64,000 nucleotides of DNA from Desulforamulus aeronauticus DSM 10349 (GTDB lineage Bacteria; Bacillota; Desulfotomaculia; Desulfotomaculales; Desulfotomaculaceae), in NCBI RefSeq assembly GCF_900142375.1, contig NZ_FRAR01000013.1, positions 62,001 through 126,000 on the forward strand. Reading direction: 5' to 3'. The stretch's first letter is position 1. Every line of letters starts with the position of its first letter. The notes beneath the pieces are model-generated. The model was not told the origin of the DNA. It worked only from the letters and a program-made list of their open reading frames with translations, and ran no database searches. The position numbers were made by a program, and so were the translations under genes. This document shows positions 18,171-26,415 of the stretch, one piece after another.

Positions 18171-18506
18171 TTAGGATATATTTCTTTCCTTATTGACAAT
18201 CTTTAAAAGGTGAGCGGCGGCCACAGCCTTGGCATTGATTACATCGGGACTTTGTCTAACAATAACTTCCCGTTGCTCCTGCAGAGTACAACCCTCTCGG
18301 GCACACCGGAATAACTCATCACTGATCAGTCTTCTGCTCTCATCATTCTCAGCAAAAGGAATGGCCGAAGAGAGCACATCCTTCAATACGTTGCTTTGGA
18401 TGTTCCGATCAAGATCTGCCGGTAATCGCACCTCCAGTCCGCGGTAAATATCAAGTAAAGCAACCAAAAGAAATTGTTCTAATGAAGGGGTATTTTCCTG
18501 GTCCAA
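18171..18506 (-). CDS. Conserved hypothetical protein, about 111 residues
   Basis: I do not recognise this family. The product is soluble and helical, rich in Glu, Asp, Arg and Leu, with no signal peptide or membrane segment. Three cysteines occur in the longer reading, of which only C in RCAREGC remain after the chosen start. The minus-strand frame opens at 18524, but GGAGG eight bases before the TTG at 18506 favours the shorter form beginning (L)DQENTPSLEQ. It lies alone between a CAP gene and an S-layer-type gene, both for surface proteins, which says little about its role. Coding is supported by the ribosome site and by flanking hairpins. Confidence 0.65.
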   Translation of the reverse strand: MDQENTPSLEQFLLVALLDIYRGLEVRLPADLDRNIQSNVLKDVLSSAIPFAENDESRRLISDELFRCAREGCTLQEQREVIVRQSPDVINAKAVAAAHLLKIVNKERNIS

Positions 18507-18561
18507 ACAAACCACCTCCGGCAAGAATTTTGTTATTACATTTTATCATAATTTAGTCATA

Positions 18562-18602
18562 AAAAAACGGTGTAGAAACTGAAAAGCATTCTACACCGTT
18601 TA
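18562..18602 (-). terminator. Terminator of the SLH-domain gene
   Basis: On the minus strand AAACGGTGTAGAA pairs with TTCTACACCGTTT and is followed by seven T residues. Confidence 0.85.
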
Positions 18603-18609
18603 ATATTAA

Positions 18610-19935
18610 CTAGTTAAGTTGTGTGGTAGGAACCGGGAGTTCTGGGGCTTTTTCAGCTTCTGCAGGTAAGATAATCTCTATCTGGGAACCGTAGTCCTTA
18701 AAGGTAAAGTTAAAGTTACCAGAGAAAGATTTAAAGGGAATGGGTTGACCCTCAAACTGATCTGCCATGGTAATAAACATGTTCATATTCTGCTTTTCGA
18801 GTAGGTTGCTGTCTTTTTCAATGAGCATGGTACCTGTTACATGGAGACCTTTAATTAACTGACCAGATTGTTCGAGGTTCTTCATTACTTCTGGTGTAAT
18901 TCCCATCTGGCCGCCGATTAGTTTCATGAATTGGCTTAAATCGGGAACATGACCATAGAAAGACAGCTTGTGATAGGCTTTGTCACCAATTTTCTCTTCC
19001 CCTACCAAACGATAGTGGAAGTACTGGTCCAATTCCTTGGGCAGTTGCATAAATTTTGATTGTTGCTTCAGCATTTCGGTTATGTCGGGCAATGCTCCGG
19101 CAGGCATTTTAAGCCATTCGGCTTGGCCGGTCTGAGGATTTGGCATTTTCATGTATAAACCTTGGTTTACAATATATTGCTCCACTTCTACCGGAGGCAC
19201 AGGCAGACCTGTCATGGTCATGGAAAACTTCTGGAAGAATCCCTGATCATAGTTTACTTCTTGAGCAAAGGTTGCCTTCATACCGAGGTTGGCCGGGATA
19301 TCTTGGGCGGGTACCGCAGGATTTGCCTTGATGTTCATACTGATATCTCCGTTGGTACGCAGGGTTTTAATTTCAAGTTGGGCAGCCTGACTTTGTTCTG
19401 CGATGGCTTTGGCTTCTTTCACTGTGCCAAAGGTTGTTTCCAGCAAGGAAGCACCTTCAACACCGGTTAGGCCTTCTTCAAGGTTAAATGCAGTATTCAC
19501 AATACCATCTTTTAACAACCAGGAGTAGGGAACGTAGGACCAGTGGTTTTTAGCAGACTCAGGTGCAGCTACTCCAGGGGCCTCTTCATTGGGGGTACCC
19601 AATACCCGGGAAATAAAGGTAACAGCCTGGGCTTTGGTAAGGCCTTGCTCAGGAGTTGCACCGTTGTAGATACCGGCAGCTAAGGCAGCTTTTAAATCAG
19701 CGGCATACCAGGCATCCGCAGGCACTTCTGAAGGAAGGGTGACGCTTTTTCCGGGAGTTGGCAATTCAGCAGCTTGGGCTAACAGGGCCACAAATTCAGC
19801 TTTAGTTAACTGTTTTTCAGGTTGCTGAACCTTTTCCAAGAGAGATTTTTGCATTTCGCCAGCGAATGCTGTTGAAGTAAACAAGCTCACCAAGAACGCC
19901 AGCGATAATACCAAAACAAAGTTACGTTTAAACAT
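18610..19935 (-). CDS. S-layer-homology protein with DUF6612-like C-terminal domain
   Basis: This 441-residue exported protein has a signal peptide with cleavage near AFAGE (about residue 26). It carries two to three SLH-type repeats at about residues 35-175 (LTKAEFVALLAQA, ADLKAALAAGIYNG, LTKAQAVTFISRVLG, YSWLLKDGIV). SLH repeats hold proteins to pyruvylated secondary wall polymers. Residues about 190-430 form a domain with LEIKTLRTNGDISMN, repeated beta-like strands and a GTMLIEKDSNLL stretch. This is like the lipoprotein-type domains grouped as DUF6612, which are thought to bind hydrophobic ligands. That last assignment is from memory of the pattern and is less sure than the SLH call. It is monocistronic with its own terminator. 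Confidence 0.82.
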   Translation of the reverse strand: MFKRNFVLVLSLAFLVSLFTSTAFAGEMQKSLLEKVQQPEKQLTKAEFVALLAQAAELPTPGKSVTLPSEVPADAWYAADLKAALAAGIYNGATPEQGLTKAQAVTFISRVLGTPNEEAPGVAAPESAKNHWSYVPYSWLLKDGIVNTAFNLEEGLTGVEGASLLETTFGTVKEAKAIAEQSQAAQLEIKTLRTNGDISMNIKANPAVPAQDIPANLGMKATFAQEVNYDQGFFQKFSMTMTGLPVPPVEVEQYIVNQGLYMKMPNPQTGQAEWLKMPAGALPDITEMLKQQSKFMQLPKELDQYFHYRLVGEEKIGDKAYHKLSFYGHVPDLSQFMKLIGGQMGITPEVMKNLEQSGQLIKGLHVTGTMLIEKDSNLLEKQNMNMFITMADQFEGQPIPFKSFSGNFNFTFKDYGSQIEIILPAEAEKAPELPVPTTQLN

Positions 19936-20110
19936 CTTTTACCTCCTTATTATTTTGCTCGTCCCTTTATTATTAAAATGGTGACGAACAAGTAATTAAA
20001 CTACCTTCTTTATATAGACGCTCTAAATCCTTCTTTTGTGGCAAAAAAATAAAAAATTTGTGTAAAGTTATAAACCAAGGGCACAATATTGAAAAAAGGA
20101 GGTCTTTACA

Positions 20111-20503
20111 ATGACACTACCGCAAGGGATGCGATCTTTGCTGGCTTATTTTCCATCCAGTACCAAGGCAGAAGCTGCTGCTGAAGAATTAAAGCATCTG
20201 GGAATCCAGGATGTTTCCATAGATCGAATCTCCCGTTATGGTGTATCCACCAACAGTGAACTCAATAACCCGGTTAATAATGCTGAAACCCTTACCGGTT
20301 TGACGATGTATTCGGCCAATACCAACAGGCTAATGAACACGGACTCCAGAGTTTTAATGGGGGCTGATCCCTCCAATTATTCAATGGCCGCAGACAATTA
20401 CGGCGTAGCCGGTGGAAAAGCCTTTTTAGTAACGGCAGTAACCACCGATCAGTTGGGTGATCAAGCGGCTCATGTGCTAAAACAGCATGGTGGATCATTA
20501 TAG
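20111..20503 (+). CDS. Small protein of unknown function (130 residues)
   Basis: The N-terminal half (LLAYFPSSTKAEAAAEELKHLGIQDVSIDRI) looks like the alpha/beta half-ferredoxin fold of small stress proteins that detect or bind a membrane partner, loosely YflT/GsiB-type. I cannot name the family. The middle is Asn/Thr/Ser-rich, and the C-terminus has a FLVTAVTTDQLGDQAAHVLKQHGG strand-helix pair. It has no signal peptide. The ATG has AAAGGAGG upstream, and a second small gene follows 24 bases downstream, so the two are probably cotranscribed. Spore or stress expression is a guess from family flavour only. Confidence 0.7.
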   Translation: MTLPQGMRSLLAYFPSSTKAEAAAEELKHLGIQDVSIDRISRYGVSTNSELNNPVNNAETLTGLTMYSANTNRLMNTDSRVLMGADPSNYSMAADNYGVAGGKAFLVTAVTTDQLGDQAAHVLKQHGGSL

Positions 20504-20527
20504 TGTGTTTGCCAGGGAGGTGACGGG

Positions 20528-20719
20528 ATGGAAAAAGAGGTCAAGGAACTAGTAAAGGTTACGGCTCCCAGTAAAGGAACAAATCAAAATATATTTACCG
20601 ATGCCCAGTTGGGTGTTTTAAATTCAGGCTACATCGATCACTATGATGAAGCATTGGAGCTATTGGAGAAAAAAGATATCACAGTCCAGCGGAGCGGAGA
20701 TAAGGGAAAGGACCGCTAA
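20528..20719 (+). CDS. Small hypothetical protein (63 residues)
   Basis: This is a short charged soluble protein with no recognised domain. It has good coding signs: GGGAGGTGACGGG just before the ATG, and a double terminator directly after the stop. It lies 24 bases after the 130-residue gene, so the two likely form one transcript. The sequence contains a helical C-terminal half (YDEALELLEKKDI) and ends in a basic tail. Confidence 0.65.
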   Translation: MEKEVKELVKVTAPSKGTNQNIFTDAQLGVLNSGYIDHYDEALELLEKKDITVQRSGDKGKDR

Positions 20720-20777
20720 TCAGCGGTTTTTGACAAATTAGAAAAACTAAGCTTCCGTTGGCTTAGTTTTTCTAATT
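20712..20777 (+). terminator. Double hairpin terminator
   Basis: The first hairpin, ACCGCT-aatc-AGCGGT at 20712-20727, is followed by five T. A second with a 17-base perfect stem lies at 20736-20777. The first hairpin core recurs at 21657 after the HEPN/MNT pair. Confidence 0.85.
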
Positions 20778-20891
20778 GATAAGCAAATAGGTTACGTATT
20801 ATGCACTCCCATAGATATCTTATAGTTTACTTGTTTCATTTCAAAGTATGGTAAAATAAAGGTAATAAGATATAAATATGAGGTGGAGCCT

Positions 20892-21299
20892 ATGGGAGAA
20901 CGGCTTAGACCAAGAACCAAGAATTGGCTTACTACTGCAGAAGAAGATTTCGAGGTTGCAGGACAACTACTAAATTCAAAGAAGTATCTATACAGTCTTT
21001 TCTTTTGTCAGCAGGCCCTTGAAAAAATATTAAAGGCCATTTACCATGAGAAGTTTAATACTACACCACCACGGAAACACAATCTGCTGCCTCTTGCGGA
21101 AGATGCAAAAATTTTTAATGAATTGAGTGATTCAGTTCAGGAATTATTTGATATTTTGTCCGAATTTTATCTTGAGTCTCGTTATTCCGAAGATAGAGAA
21201 GCGTTAGCTCAAAGCTGCAATAAAGCCTTTGTGGAAAGCAAATATGAGCAGACGGAGTTGATTTTTAAATGGTTAAAAAACAAGTTGATATCGTTATAA
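20892..21299 (+). CDS. HEPN-domain protein (toxin-like partner of MNT)
   Basis: This 135-residue all-alpha HEPN protein shows WLTTAEEDFEVAGQLL, the LFFCQQALEKILKA helix typical of PF05168-type HEPN domains, a KHNLLPLAE segment and a DILSEFYLESRY helix. HEPN/MNT pairs act as toxin-antitoxin modules in several bacteria. The classical HepT RNase motif RX4-6H is not visible here, so RNase activity is doubtful. The frame opens at GTG 20883, but ATG at 20892 with GGTGG before it is more likely. It overlaps the MNT gene by 31 bases, which supports a coupled pair. Confidence 0.86.
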   Translation: MGERLRPRTKNWLTTAEEDFEVAGQLLNSKKYLYSLFFCQQALEKILKAIYHEKFNTTPPRKHNLLPLAEDAKIFNELSDSVQELFDILSEFYLESRYSEDREALAQSCNKAFVESKYEQTELIFKWLKNKLISL

Positions 21300-21595
21300 A
21301 AAAATACATTGAACAATTAAGGGTCAACAAAATTGCCGTTAAAAAGGCTATATTATATGGCTCCTATGCTAATGGCACACCAGATAATGACAGTGATATT
21401 GACCTTGCTATTGTAGCTAATGATTTTGGTGAAAATCGCCTTAATGAGGCGTTACTATTGAGGAAATTAACCAGAGGAATAGACCTTGATATTTCACCTC
21501 GTCCTTATTCAGTCAAACAGTATCAGTCAGCAACCCAAGGCGATTTTTTATACGATGAAATAATCTGTAAGGGAAAAATTGTTTTTGAAGGATGA
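21269..21595 (+). CDS. MNT-type minimal nucleotidyltransferase (antitoxin-like)
   Basis: This 108-residue protein has the polymerase-beta-type nucleotidyltransferase motif GSX10DXD, seen as GSYANGTPDNDSDID at about residues 32-46, and a later acidic strand GIDLDISPRPY that supplies the third carboxylate. In HepT/MntA systems this class AMPylates and silences the HEPN toxin; it is inferred to do so here. The order HEPN then MNT and the 31-base overlap are standard. A terminator follows at 21657. Confidence 0.9.
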   Translation: MVKKQVDIVIKKYIEQLRVNKIAVKKAILYGSYANGTPDNDSDIDLAIVANDFGENRLNEALLLRKLTRGIDLDISPRPYSVKQYQSATQGDFLYDEIICKGKIVFEG

Positions 21596-21656
21596 AGCAA
21601 ATGAATTGGTGAAACTTTAACGAGTTTGTGTAAAGTTAAAATTAATATATCTGTTG

Positions 21657-21682
21657 AAGACCGCTAATCAGCGGTCTTTTTA
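21657..21682 (+). terminator. Terminator after the HEPN/MNT pair
   Basis: AAGACCGCT-aatc-AGCGGTCTT is followed by T residues. Its core is identical to the first hairpin at 20712. Confidence 0.85.
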
Positions 21683-21742
21683 AAATCTCCTTTATATGGT
21701 TAAAATGATGGGTAGAGGACCAAATTTTTGGAGGAGATGTTT

Positions 21743-22693
21743 GTGAAAAGGGTTGTCAGTGTCAGCTTAGGATCAACCAAGCGGAATCATCTGGTACGGC
21801 TTCAACTGTTAGGTCAAGATTTTGAAATTAGCCGGATTGGTACCGATGGGGATATCTCAAAAGCCATTAGTCTACTTAAAGAATTGGACGGCCAGGTGGA
21901 TGCTATTGGCCTGGGGGGTATAGATGTTTACCTATATGCTGGTGCTCAAAGGTATGTCCTGCAGGATGGACTGAGGTTGCTGGAGACTGTCAGGCTTACG
22001 CCTGTGGTAGATGGCAGTGGGCTAAAGAATACCTTGGAGAGGCAAGCAGTGGAACACCTGGCTCAACAAGGGCTGATTAAGACTGGCGATCGGGTGCTAA
22101 TGGTGAGTGCCTTAGATCGTTTCGGTATGGCCGAAGCCTTGGTCAAGAGCGGTTGTCAACTAACCTTGGGTGATTTAATGTTTGCCCTGGGGATTCGGCT
22201 ACCGATTTATAGTTTGGATAAACTGCAAGCCATTGCAGCTCGGTTGATGCCGATTATCTCCCGGTTGCCCTTTCAATACCTGTATCCTACCGGGCACAAG
22301 CAGGATAAACAAGCCAAAGCCAATAGCAACAAATATGCTCGCTATTATCAAGAAGCAAATGTTGTGGCGGGGGATTATCATTTTATTCGCAAATACCTGC
22401 CAGAACAACTAAATGGTCAATTAATTCTGACCAATACCACGACTCGAGACGATGGAGAAATGCTTTTGGATAGAGGTGCCGGTATGCTGGTTACCACAAC
22501 GCCGGAATTACAAGGTCGCACCTTTGGTACCAATGTCATGGAGGCAGTATTTGTCGCTCTCTTAAACAAGACCTGGGCTGAAACAACTCTCGAAGACTAT
22601 ACAACACTACTTCAGCAGCTTAACTGGCAGCCGAAGATTGTTAAGCTTCGAAGGGATTTGCCTGAGCAGGGTGACCTGCAGGTGGGAAGCTAG
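21743..22693 (+). CDS. Conserved protein, sometimes labelled quinate 5-dehydrogenase-like
   Basis: This 316-residue protein starts with VKRVVSVSLGSTKRNH and contains AIGLGGIDVYLYAG near residue 70, TPVVDGSGLKNTLER near 100, and VLMVSALDRFGMAEAL near 125. I recall the same pattern in Firmicute proteins labelled quinate 5-dehydrogenase, but I see no Rossmann GxGxxG motif, so that label should not be trusted. It is soluble and stands alone. GGAGG at 21730-21734 sits eight bases before GTG 21743; the ATG at 21737 is too close. A hairpin and six T residues follow. Confidence 0.75.
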   Translation: MKRVVSVSLGSTKRNHLVRLQLLGQDFEISRIGTDGDISKAISLLKELDGQVDAIGLGGIDVYLYAGAQRYVLQDGLRLLETVRLTPVVDGSGLKNTLERQAVEHLAQQGLIKTGDRVLMVSALDRFGMAEALVKSGCQLTLGDLMFALGIRLPIYSLDKLQAIAARLMPIISRLPFQYLYPTGHKQDKQAKANSNKYARYYQEANVVAGDYHFIRKYLPEQLNGQLILTNTTTRDDGEMLLDRGAGMLVTTTPELQGRTFGTNVMEAVFVALLNKTWAETTLEDYTTLLQQLNWQPKIVKLRRDLPEQGDLQVGS

Positions 22694-22759
22694 GGAAAGG
22701 ACTTTTGGAAACGAATACCAGTGCTGTCATCAGTTTAAATGAAGACCCTAAATTAACCA

Positions 22760-22791
22760 AGCCAAAGGCCAATAGCCAATGGCTGTTTTTT
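22760..22791 (+). terminator. Possible terminator with GCCAAT-type repeats
   Basis: AGCCA at 22760 can pair with TGGCT ending at 22784, and six T residues follow. The repeats GCCAAT and GCCAAT-GGC resemble the GCCGAT-rich tract at 27966-27998. Confidence 0.45.
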
Positions 22792-23731
22792 ACAATCCCA
22801 AAGCCTCATACATTTTACGATCCACACGATTATCCACGGGCAGATCGTTGTTTTTACGGAAGTTCCTAATAGCCGTATCCAGGCCGGAGCCGAAGATACC
22901 GTCTATGGCTCCTTCATAATAGCCTAATCTTTTTAAAGTTCGCTGAACCTCAAACACATCTGAGCCACGGTCACCCCGCACCAGGAGCTTGTGACCCCGA
23001 CCGGGTACGCCAAAGGGACTGCCAATGATGTACACAGGTGTGCCCTTATGAATCCAGGGGTAAAGCTGTTCAACCGAAGAGTTATGCATACGGATACAGC
23101 CGTGGCTGGCATAACTGCCAATAGAAAAAGGTTTGTTGGTGCCGTGTATACCATAGACGCCCCAAGGCACATTTAAACCCAGCCAGCGGCTACCAAAGCC
23201 AGTTCCCCAGTTCGTGGCTTTATGGACTACTTTCCAGGTTCCCACTGGGGTAGGAGTTTCAGGTTTGCCACAGGCTACGTCAAATTGTTTGTAGGGTTTT
23301 CCATCCGTTAGGACCGTAAGCTTTCTTTTCGTGGTATCCACAATAAGAGCTATTTCACCAGTGGGGGGAGGTAATTTTTCCGTTTTTGTTACGGGCTGCT
23401 CTAGATTACGAGCCAGCAAATGCCAAGCCTGCCAAGATACAATCCCATCATCCTTTAAATGATGTTCCCGCTGAAATTCAAGTACTGCTTGCTGGGTAAG
23501 GGGGCCATATACTCCGCTAATAGGACCATCATAGTAGTTTAGCGCTTTTAATTCAGCCTGTAGACTTTGTACATCTTCTCCTCGTAGAGGGGGATTAGCG
23601 GGATAAAGAATTCTATCGATATCTTCATTAACCGGACAGCAAAGTTCCTCCTTGGCGTGACAAAGCTGAATGGGTAATAAAAAGAGCAGGGCTAGAAGAA
23701 ATACCGTTAGCAGGCCCCAGATTCCTCTCAA
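22790..23731 (-). CDS. L,D-transpeptidase (YkuD) with two peptidoglycan-binding domains
   Basis: This 313-residue exported protein has a signal peptide (IWGLLTVFLLALLFLLPIQL), then a PG_binding_1 domain (about residues 40-105, VQSLQAELKALNYYDGPISG). The YkuD catalytic domain lies at about 125-240, with GIHGTNKPFSIGSYASHGCI carrying the active HGT and SHGCIRM motifs. A second PG_binding_1 domain ends the protein (EVQRTLKRLGYYEGAIDG). The enzyme should make 3-3 crosslinks or anchor proteins to the wall. The frame opens at TTG 23761, but a G-run ribosome site before TTG 23731 sets the start there. Confidence 0.93.
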   Translation of the reverse strand: MRGIWGLLTVFLLALLFLLPIQLCHAKEELCCPVNEDIDRILYPANPPLRGEDVQSLQAELKALNYYDGPISGVYGPLTQQAVLEFQREHHLKDDGIVSWQAWHLLARNLEQPVTKTEKLPPPTGEIALIVDTTKRKLTVLTDGKPYKQFDVACGKPETPTPVGTWKVVHKATNWGTGFGSRWLGLNVPWGVYGIHGTNKPFSIGSYASHGCIRMHNSSVEQLYPWIHKGTPVYIIGSPFGVPGRGHKLLVRGDRGSDVFEVQRTLKRLGYYEGAIDGIFGSGLDTAIRNFRKNNDLPVDNRVDRKMYEALGL

Positions 23732-23998
23732 AATAATCCCCCCGTACAACGTTAGTATCAATAGATCAAATCATCTTACATAGTTACCGAAAAGCTATTC
23801 TCTTATGCTGAATAATTTTGGTAACTACAAAACCATACCAAAACAGTCTTTACTGTCGTAGTAAATTGTAAAGAAAAATTGTAAAGAGTGTCCTTATGTA
23901 AAAATTTACCGATATTTACCTAAAATGGATGTTACAAAAACAAAAGATATTTCGTCTAAAAAAAGTAGAATGGGTTAAGAGCCGAAAGGAAGGTGGAC

Positions 23999-25762
23999 AT
24001 GACATTTATTTCTGGCAGTCGTTTCTTTCGTTATGCGGTCCTGATGGGACTGGGTATAACTCTGATTTTTCATCCTATGGGTGGTTTACAATTGGCAGAT
24101 GCGGCACAGGTAGCGACCGTTACTGCGGACAAGCTTAATTTGCGTAGTGGACCAGGGACCCATACTGCCGCCGTCGGACAAGTCTATAAGGGCAATCAAT
24201 TGCCGGTCCTTAGTAAGTCTGGCGACTGGTACCAAGTTCAGTCCGGCGGGAAGTCCGTTTGGGTAGCTAGTTGGCTGGTTAAGGTACAAGAAACCGCTAA
24301 TGTTTCTCAAGGTAGTTCCTCTAGTAAAGTGGCTGTGGTAAAGGGTTCTATTTTAAATATTAGAAGCGGCCCAGGTACTGGTTATGGCGTAGCAGGTAAA
24401 GCTAAACAAGGGGATAAACTTACAGTACTCTCCCAAAGTGGTGATTGGTACAAGATACAATCAGGGAATACCACTGGCTGGGTGGCCAACTGGTTGGTCA
24501 CCATACAACAGGCTCCGGTGACCCCAACTACACCTGCCCCTAGTAGCAAGGTGGCTGTTATCAATACAGATACTATAAACTTACGGAGCGGTCCTGGGAC
24601 CAGCCATAGTGTCGCGGGTCAGGTTAGTCGGGGAGTGCGGTTACCTGTCATTAGTCGCTCCGGAGATTGGGTGCAGGTACGCCAGACCAATGGTAGCAAT
24701 GCCTGGGTGGCAGGCTGGCTGGTAGCGGTGGAGGAACAGCAAGAAACTCCGCAGCCACCGGCAAAACCTGTGGAAGGTAGTTGGCTGCCCGCTCCCACTG
24801 ATAACGGAACAGGAAACCAGCCTGGTGAACAGACACCAACTCCTACTGTACCAACAACCAAGCTGGTGGATGTAAAGGTTACCGAGAAGCAAGGCACGAC
24901 CTATGTTAACATTGTTAGCGAGAAAGCGATTACATACAACACCTTTACTCTGTCCAATCCCTCGCGCTACGTTGTGAACATCAGTGATGTCCAAGTGGGT
25001 AAGCTCCCGGAAACCATCTTAGCCCAGACGGAACTGGTAGATAAAGTGCGTACTGGCAACCCCAGTCAAGACCCCTATATCACCCGATTGGTATTAGATA
25101 TGAAAAAAGCTGGGCGGGTGAAGACCAGCCTGTCTGCCGATAAGAAAACCTTAACCCTGGAAGTTAGCAAAATTTCTTACAGCGATGGTTTACAGGGCAA
25201 GACCGTATTCCTCGATGCAGGTCATGGAGGTTACGACAATGGTGCTTCTGGCCAGAAGGGTCTGCGGGAGAAGGATGTTAATTTAGCGATTACCCTTAAA
25301 GTGGCCGAATTGCTGAAAAATCAGGGTGCCAACGTTATCTTTAGTCGTGATACTGATACCTTTGTAGATCTTTATGAACGTACCCGTCTGGCCAATGTGC
25401 AAAATTCGGATATCTTTGTTAGCATCCACAGCAATGCCAATCTGAATAGAGCCATCGGTGGAACATCCACCTATTTCTATGCACCGGAATCAACGCCTTA
25501 TTTATATGAACAAAAAGGCGATCGACAAAGACTAGCCCAGGCTGTACAGCGGGAGTTGGTAGCAACCTTGGGCCGCCGGGATATTGGCGTACTGCAGTCC
25601 AATTTTGCGGTGCTGCGCACCAGTACCATGCCCAGTATTCTCATTGAAACAGCGTTTGTATCTAACGCCGAGGAGGAAGCATTGTTAGCCTCGGAGGGCA
25701 CCCGACAAAGGGCTGCCGAAGCCATTGCCCGTGGTATAGGCGCTTACTTTAGTGGTCAATAA
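23999..25762 (+). CDS. N-acetylmuramoyl-L-alanine amidase with three SH3b domains and AMIN
   Basis: This 587-residue exported wall hydrolase cuts the amide between muramic acid and the stem peptide. Order: signal peptide ending near ADAAQ (residue 36); SH3b repeats at about 37-100, 108-170 and 180-245, each with an LNLRSGPGT-type motif; a Pro/Thr-rich linker; an AMIN domain at about 295-395; and Amidase_3 at about 405-585, with FLDAGHGGYDNGA (zinc His), VSIHSNAN and the catalytic Glu in SILIETAFVS. AAGGAAGG lies before ATG 23999. A terminator follows. Three SH3b units suggest wall targeting. Confidence 0.95.
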   Translation: MTFISGSRFFRYAVLMGLGITLIFHPMGGLQLADAAQVATVTADKLNLRSGPGTHTAAVGQVYKGNQLPVLSKSGDWYQVQSGGKSVWVASWLVKVQETANVSQGSSSSKVAVVKGSILNIRSGPGTGYGVAGKAKQGDKLTVLSQSGDWYKIQSGNTTGWVANWLVTIQQAPVTPTTPAPSSKVAVINTDTINLRSGPGTSHSVAGQVSRGVRLPVISRSGDWVQVRQTNGSNAWVAGWLVAVEEQQETPQPPAKPVEGSWLPAPTDNGTGNQPGEQTPTPTVPTTKLVDVKVTEKQGTTYVNIVSEKAITYNTFTLSNPSRYVVNISDVQVGKLPETILAQTELVDKVRTGNPSQDPYITRLVLDMKKAGRVKTSLSADKKTLTLEVSKISYSDGLQGKTVFLDAGHGGYDNGASGQKGLREKDVNLAITLKVAELLKNQGANVIFSRDTDTFVDLYERTRLANVQNSDIFVSIHSNANLNRAIGGTSTYFYAPESTPYLYEQKGDRQRLAQAVQRELVATLGRRDIGVLQSNFAVLRTSTMPSILIETAFVSNAEEEALLASEGTRQRAAEAIARGIGAYFSGQ

Positions 25763-25770
25763 GTGTAAAT

Positions 25771-25814
25771 AAAACTAACCTGGTAGGAACTTTGTTCCGC
25801 CAGGTTAGTTTTTT
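25771..25814 (+). terminator. Terminator after the SH3b-AMIN amidase
   Basis: AAAACTAACCTGG pairs with CCAGGTTAGTTTT, followed by more T residues. Confidence 0.85.
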
Positions 25815-25971
25815 GCCATGCAAGAGTAAAAAATATGATAAAAGACAAGAGTATAAAAAACTTCGAGAAATTCCAGCTTAAAAGGAGGAACAATTTCCAA
25901 TATAGGAGAAACTAATTGAAAATCCTGTCAACACAAATACTGTCATAGACTAGTAGGAGGTCGGCTCTAAG

Positions 25972-26403
25972 ATGGAAGAAAAAAAACAGCTTACTTTAAT
26001 CTTAGGAGTAATTGGAGCAGATGTTCATGCTGTGGGCAATCGCATTCTGGAATATGCCTTCACAGAAGCAGGCTTCAAGGTAGTGAATATTGGAGTGATG
26101 GCCTCTCAAGAGGAATTTATTAATGCTGCAGTGGAAACCAATGCCGATGCCATCCTAGTGTCCTCACTATACGGCCACGGGGAGATTGATTGCCGTGGGT
26201 TACGGGAAAAGGCTATCGAGGCCGGCATTGGTCAGATTAAAATGTATGTTGGTGGTAATCTGGTAGTGGGGAAACAGGACTGGCTAGAGGTGGAGAAGAG
26301 ATTTACGAATATGGGCTTCGACCGTGCCTATCCTCCGGGAACCATGCCCCAGGAAGCCATTGATGATATCGTAAGGGATTTTGGTTTTAAAGAGAGATGC
26401 TAA
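25972..26403 (+). CDS. mutS: Glutamate mutase sigma (S) subunit, B12-binding
   Basis: This 143-residue subunit of coenzyme-B12 glutamate mutase carries the DXHXXG cobalt-ligand motif as ADVHAVG at about residues 16-22. [13 protein letters not shown] and [11 protein letters not shown] follow, with length as in clostridial GlmS/MutS. The holoenzyme converts L-glutamate to (2S,3S)-3-methylaspartate. AGGAGG lies upstream of the ATG, with a gene-free leader of about 150 bases. It should not be confused with the DNA mismatch protein MutS. It starts a cluster with mutL, mutE and mal. Confidence 0.95.
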   Translation: MEEKKQLTLILGVIGADVHAVGNRILEYAFTEAGFKVVNIGVMASQEEFINAAVETNADAILVSSLYGHGEIDCRGLREKAIEAGIGQIKMYVGGNLVVGKQDWLEVEKRFTNMGFDRAYPPGTMPQEAIDDIVRDFGFKERC

Positions 26404-26415
26404 GGGGGGACCGGT

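Noticed and set aside
21743-22693. Quinate dehydrogenase
   Set aside because: No Rossmann nucleotide-binding motif is seen; the name is only a recalled label.
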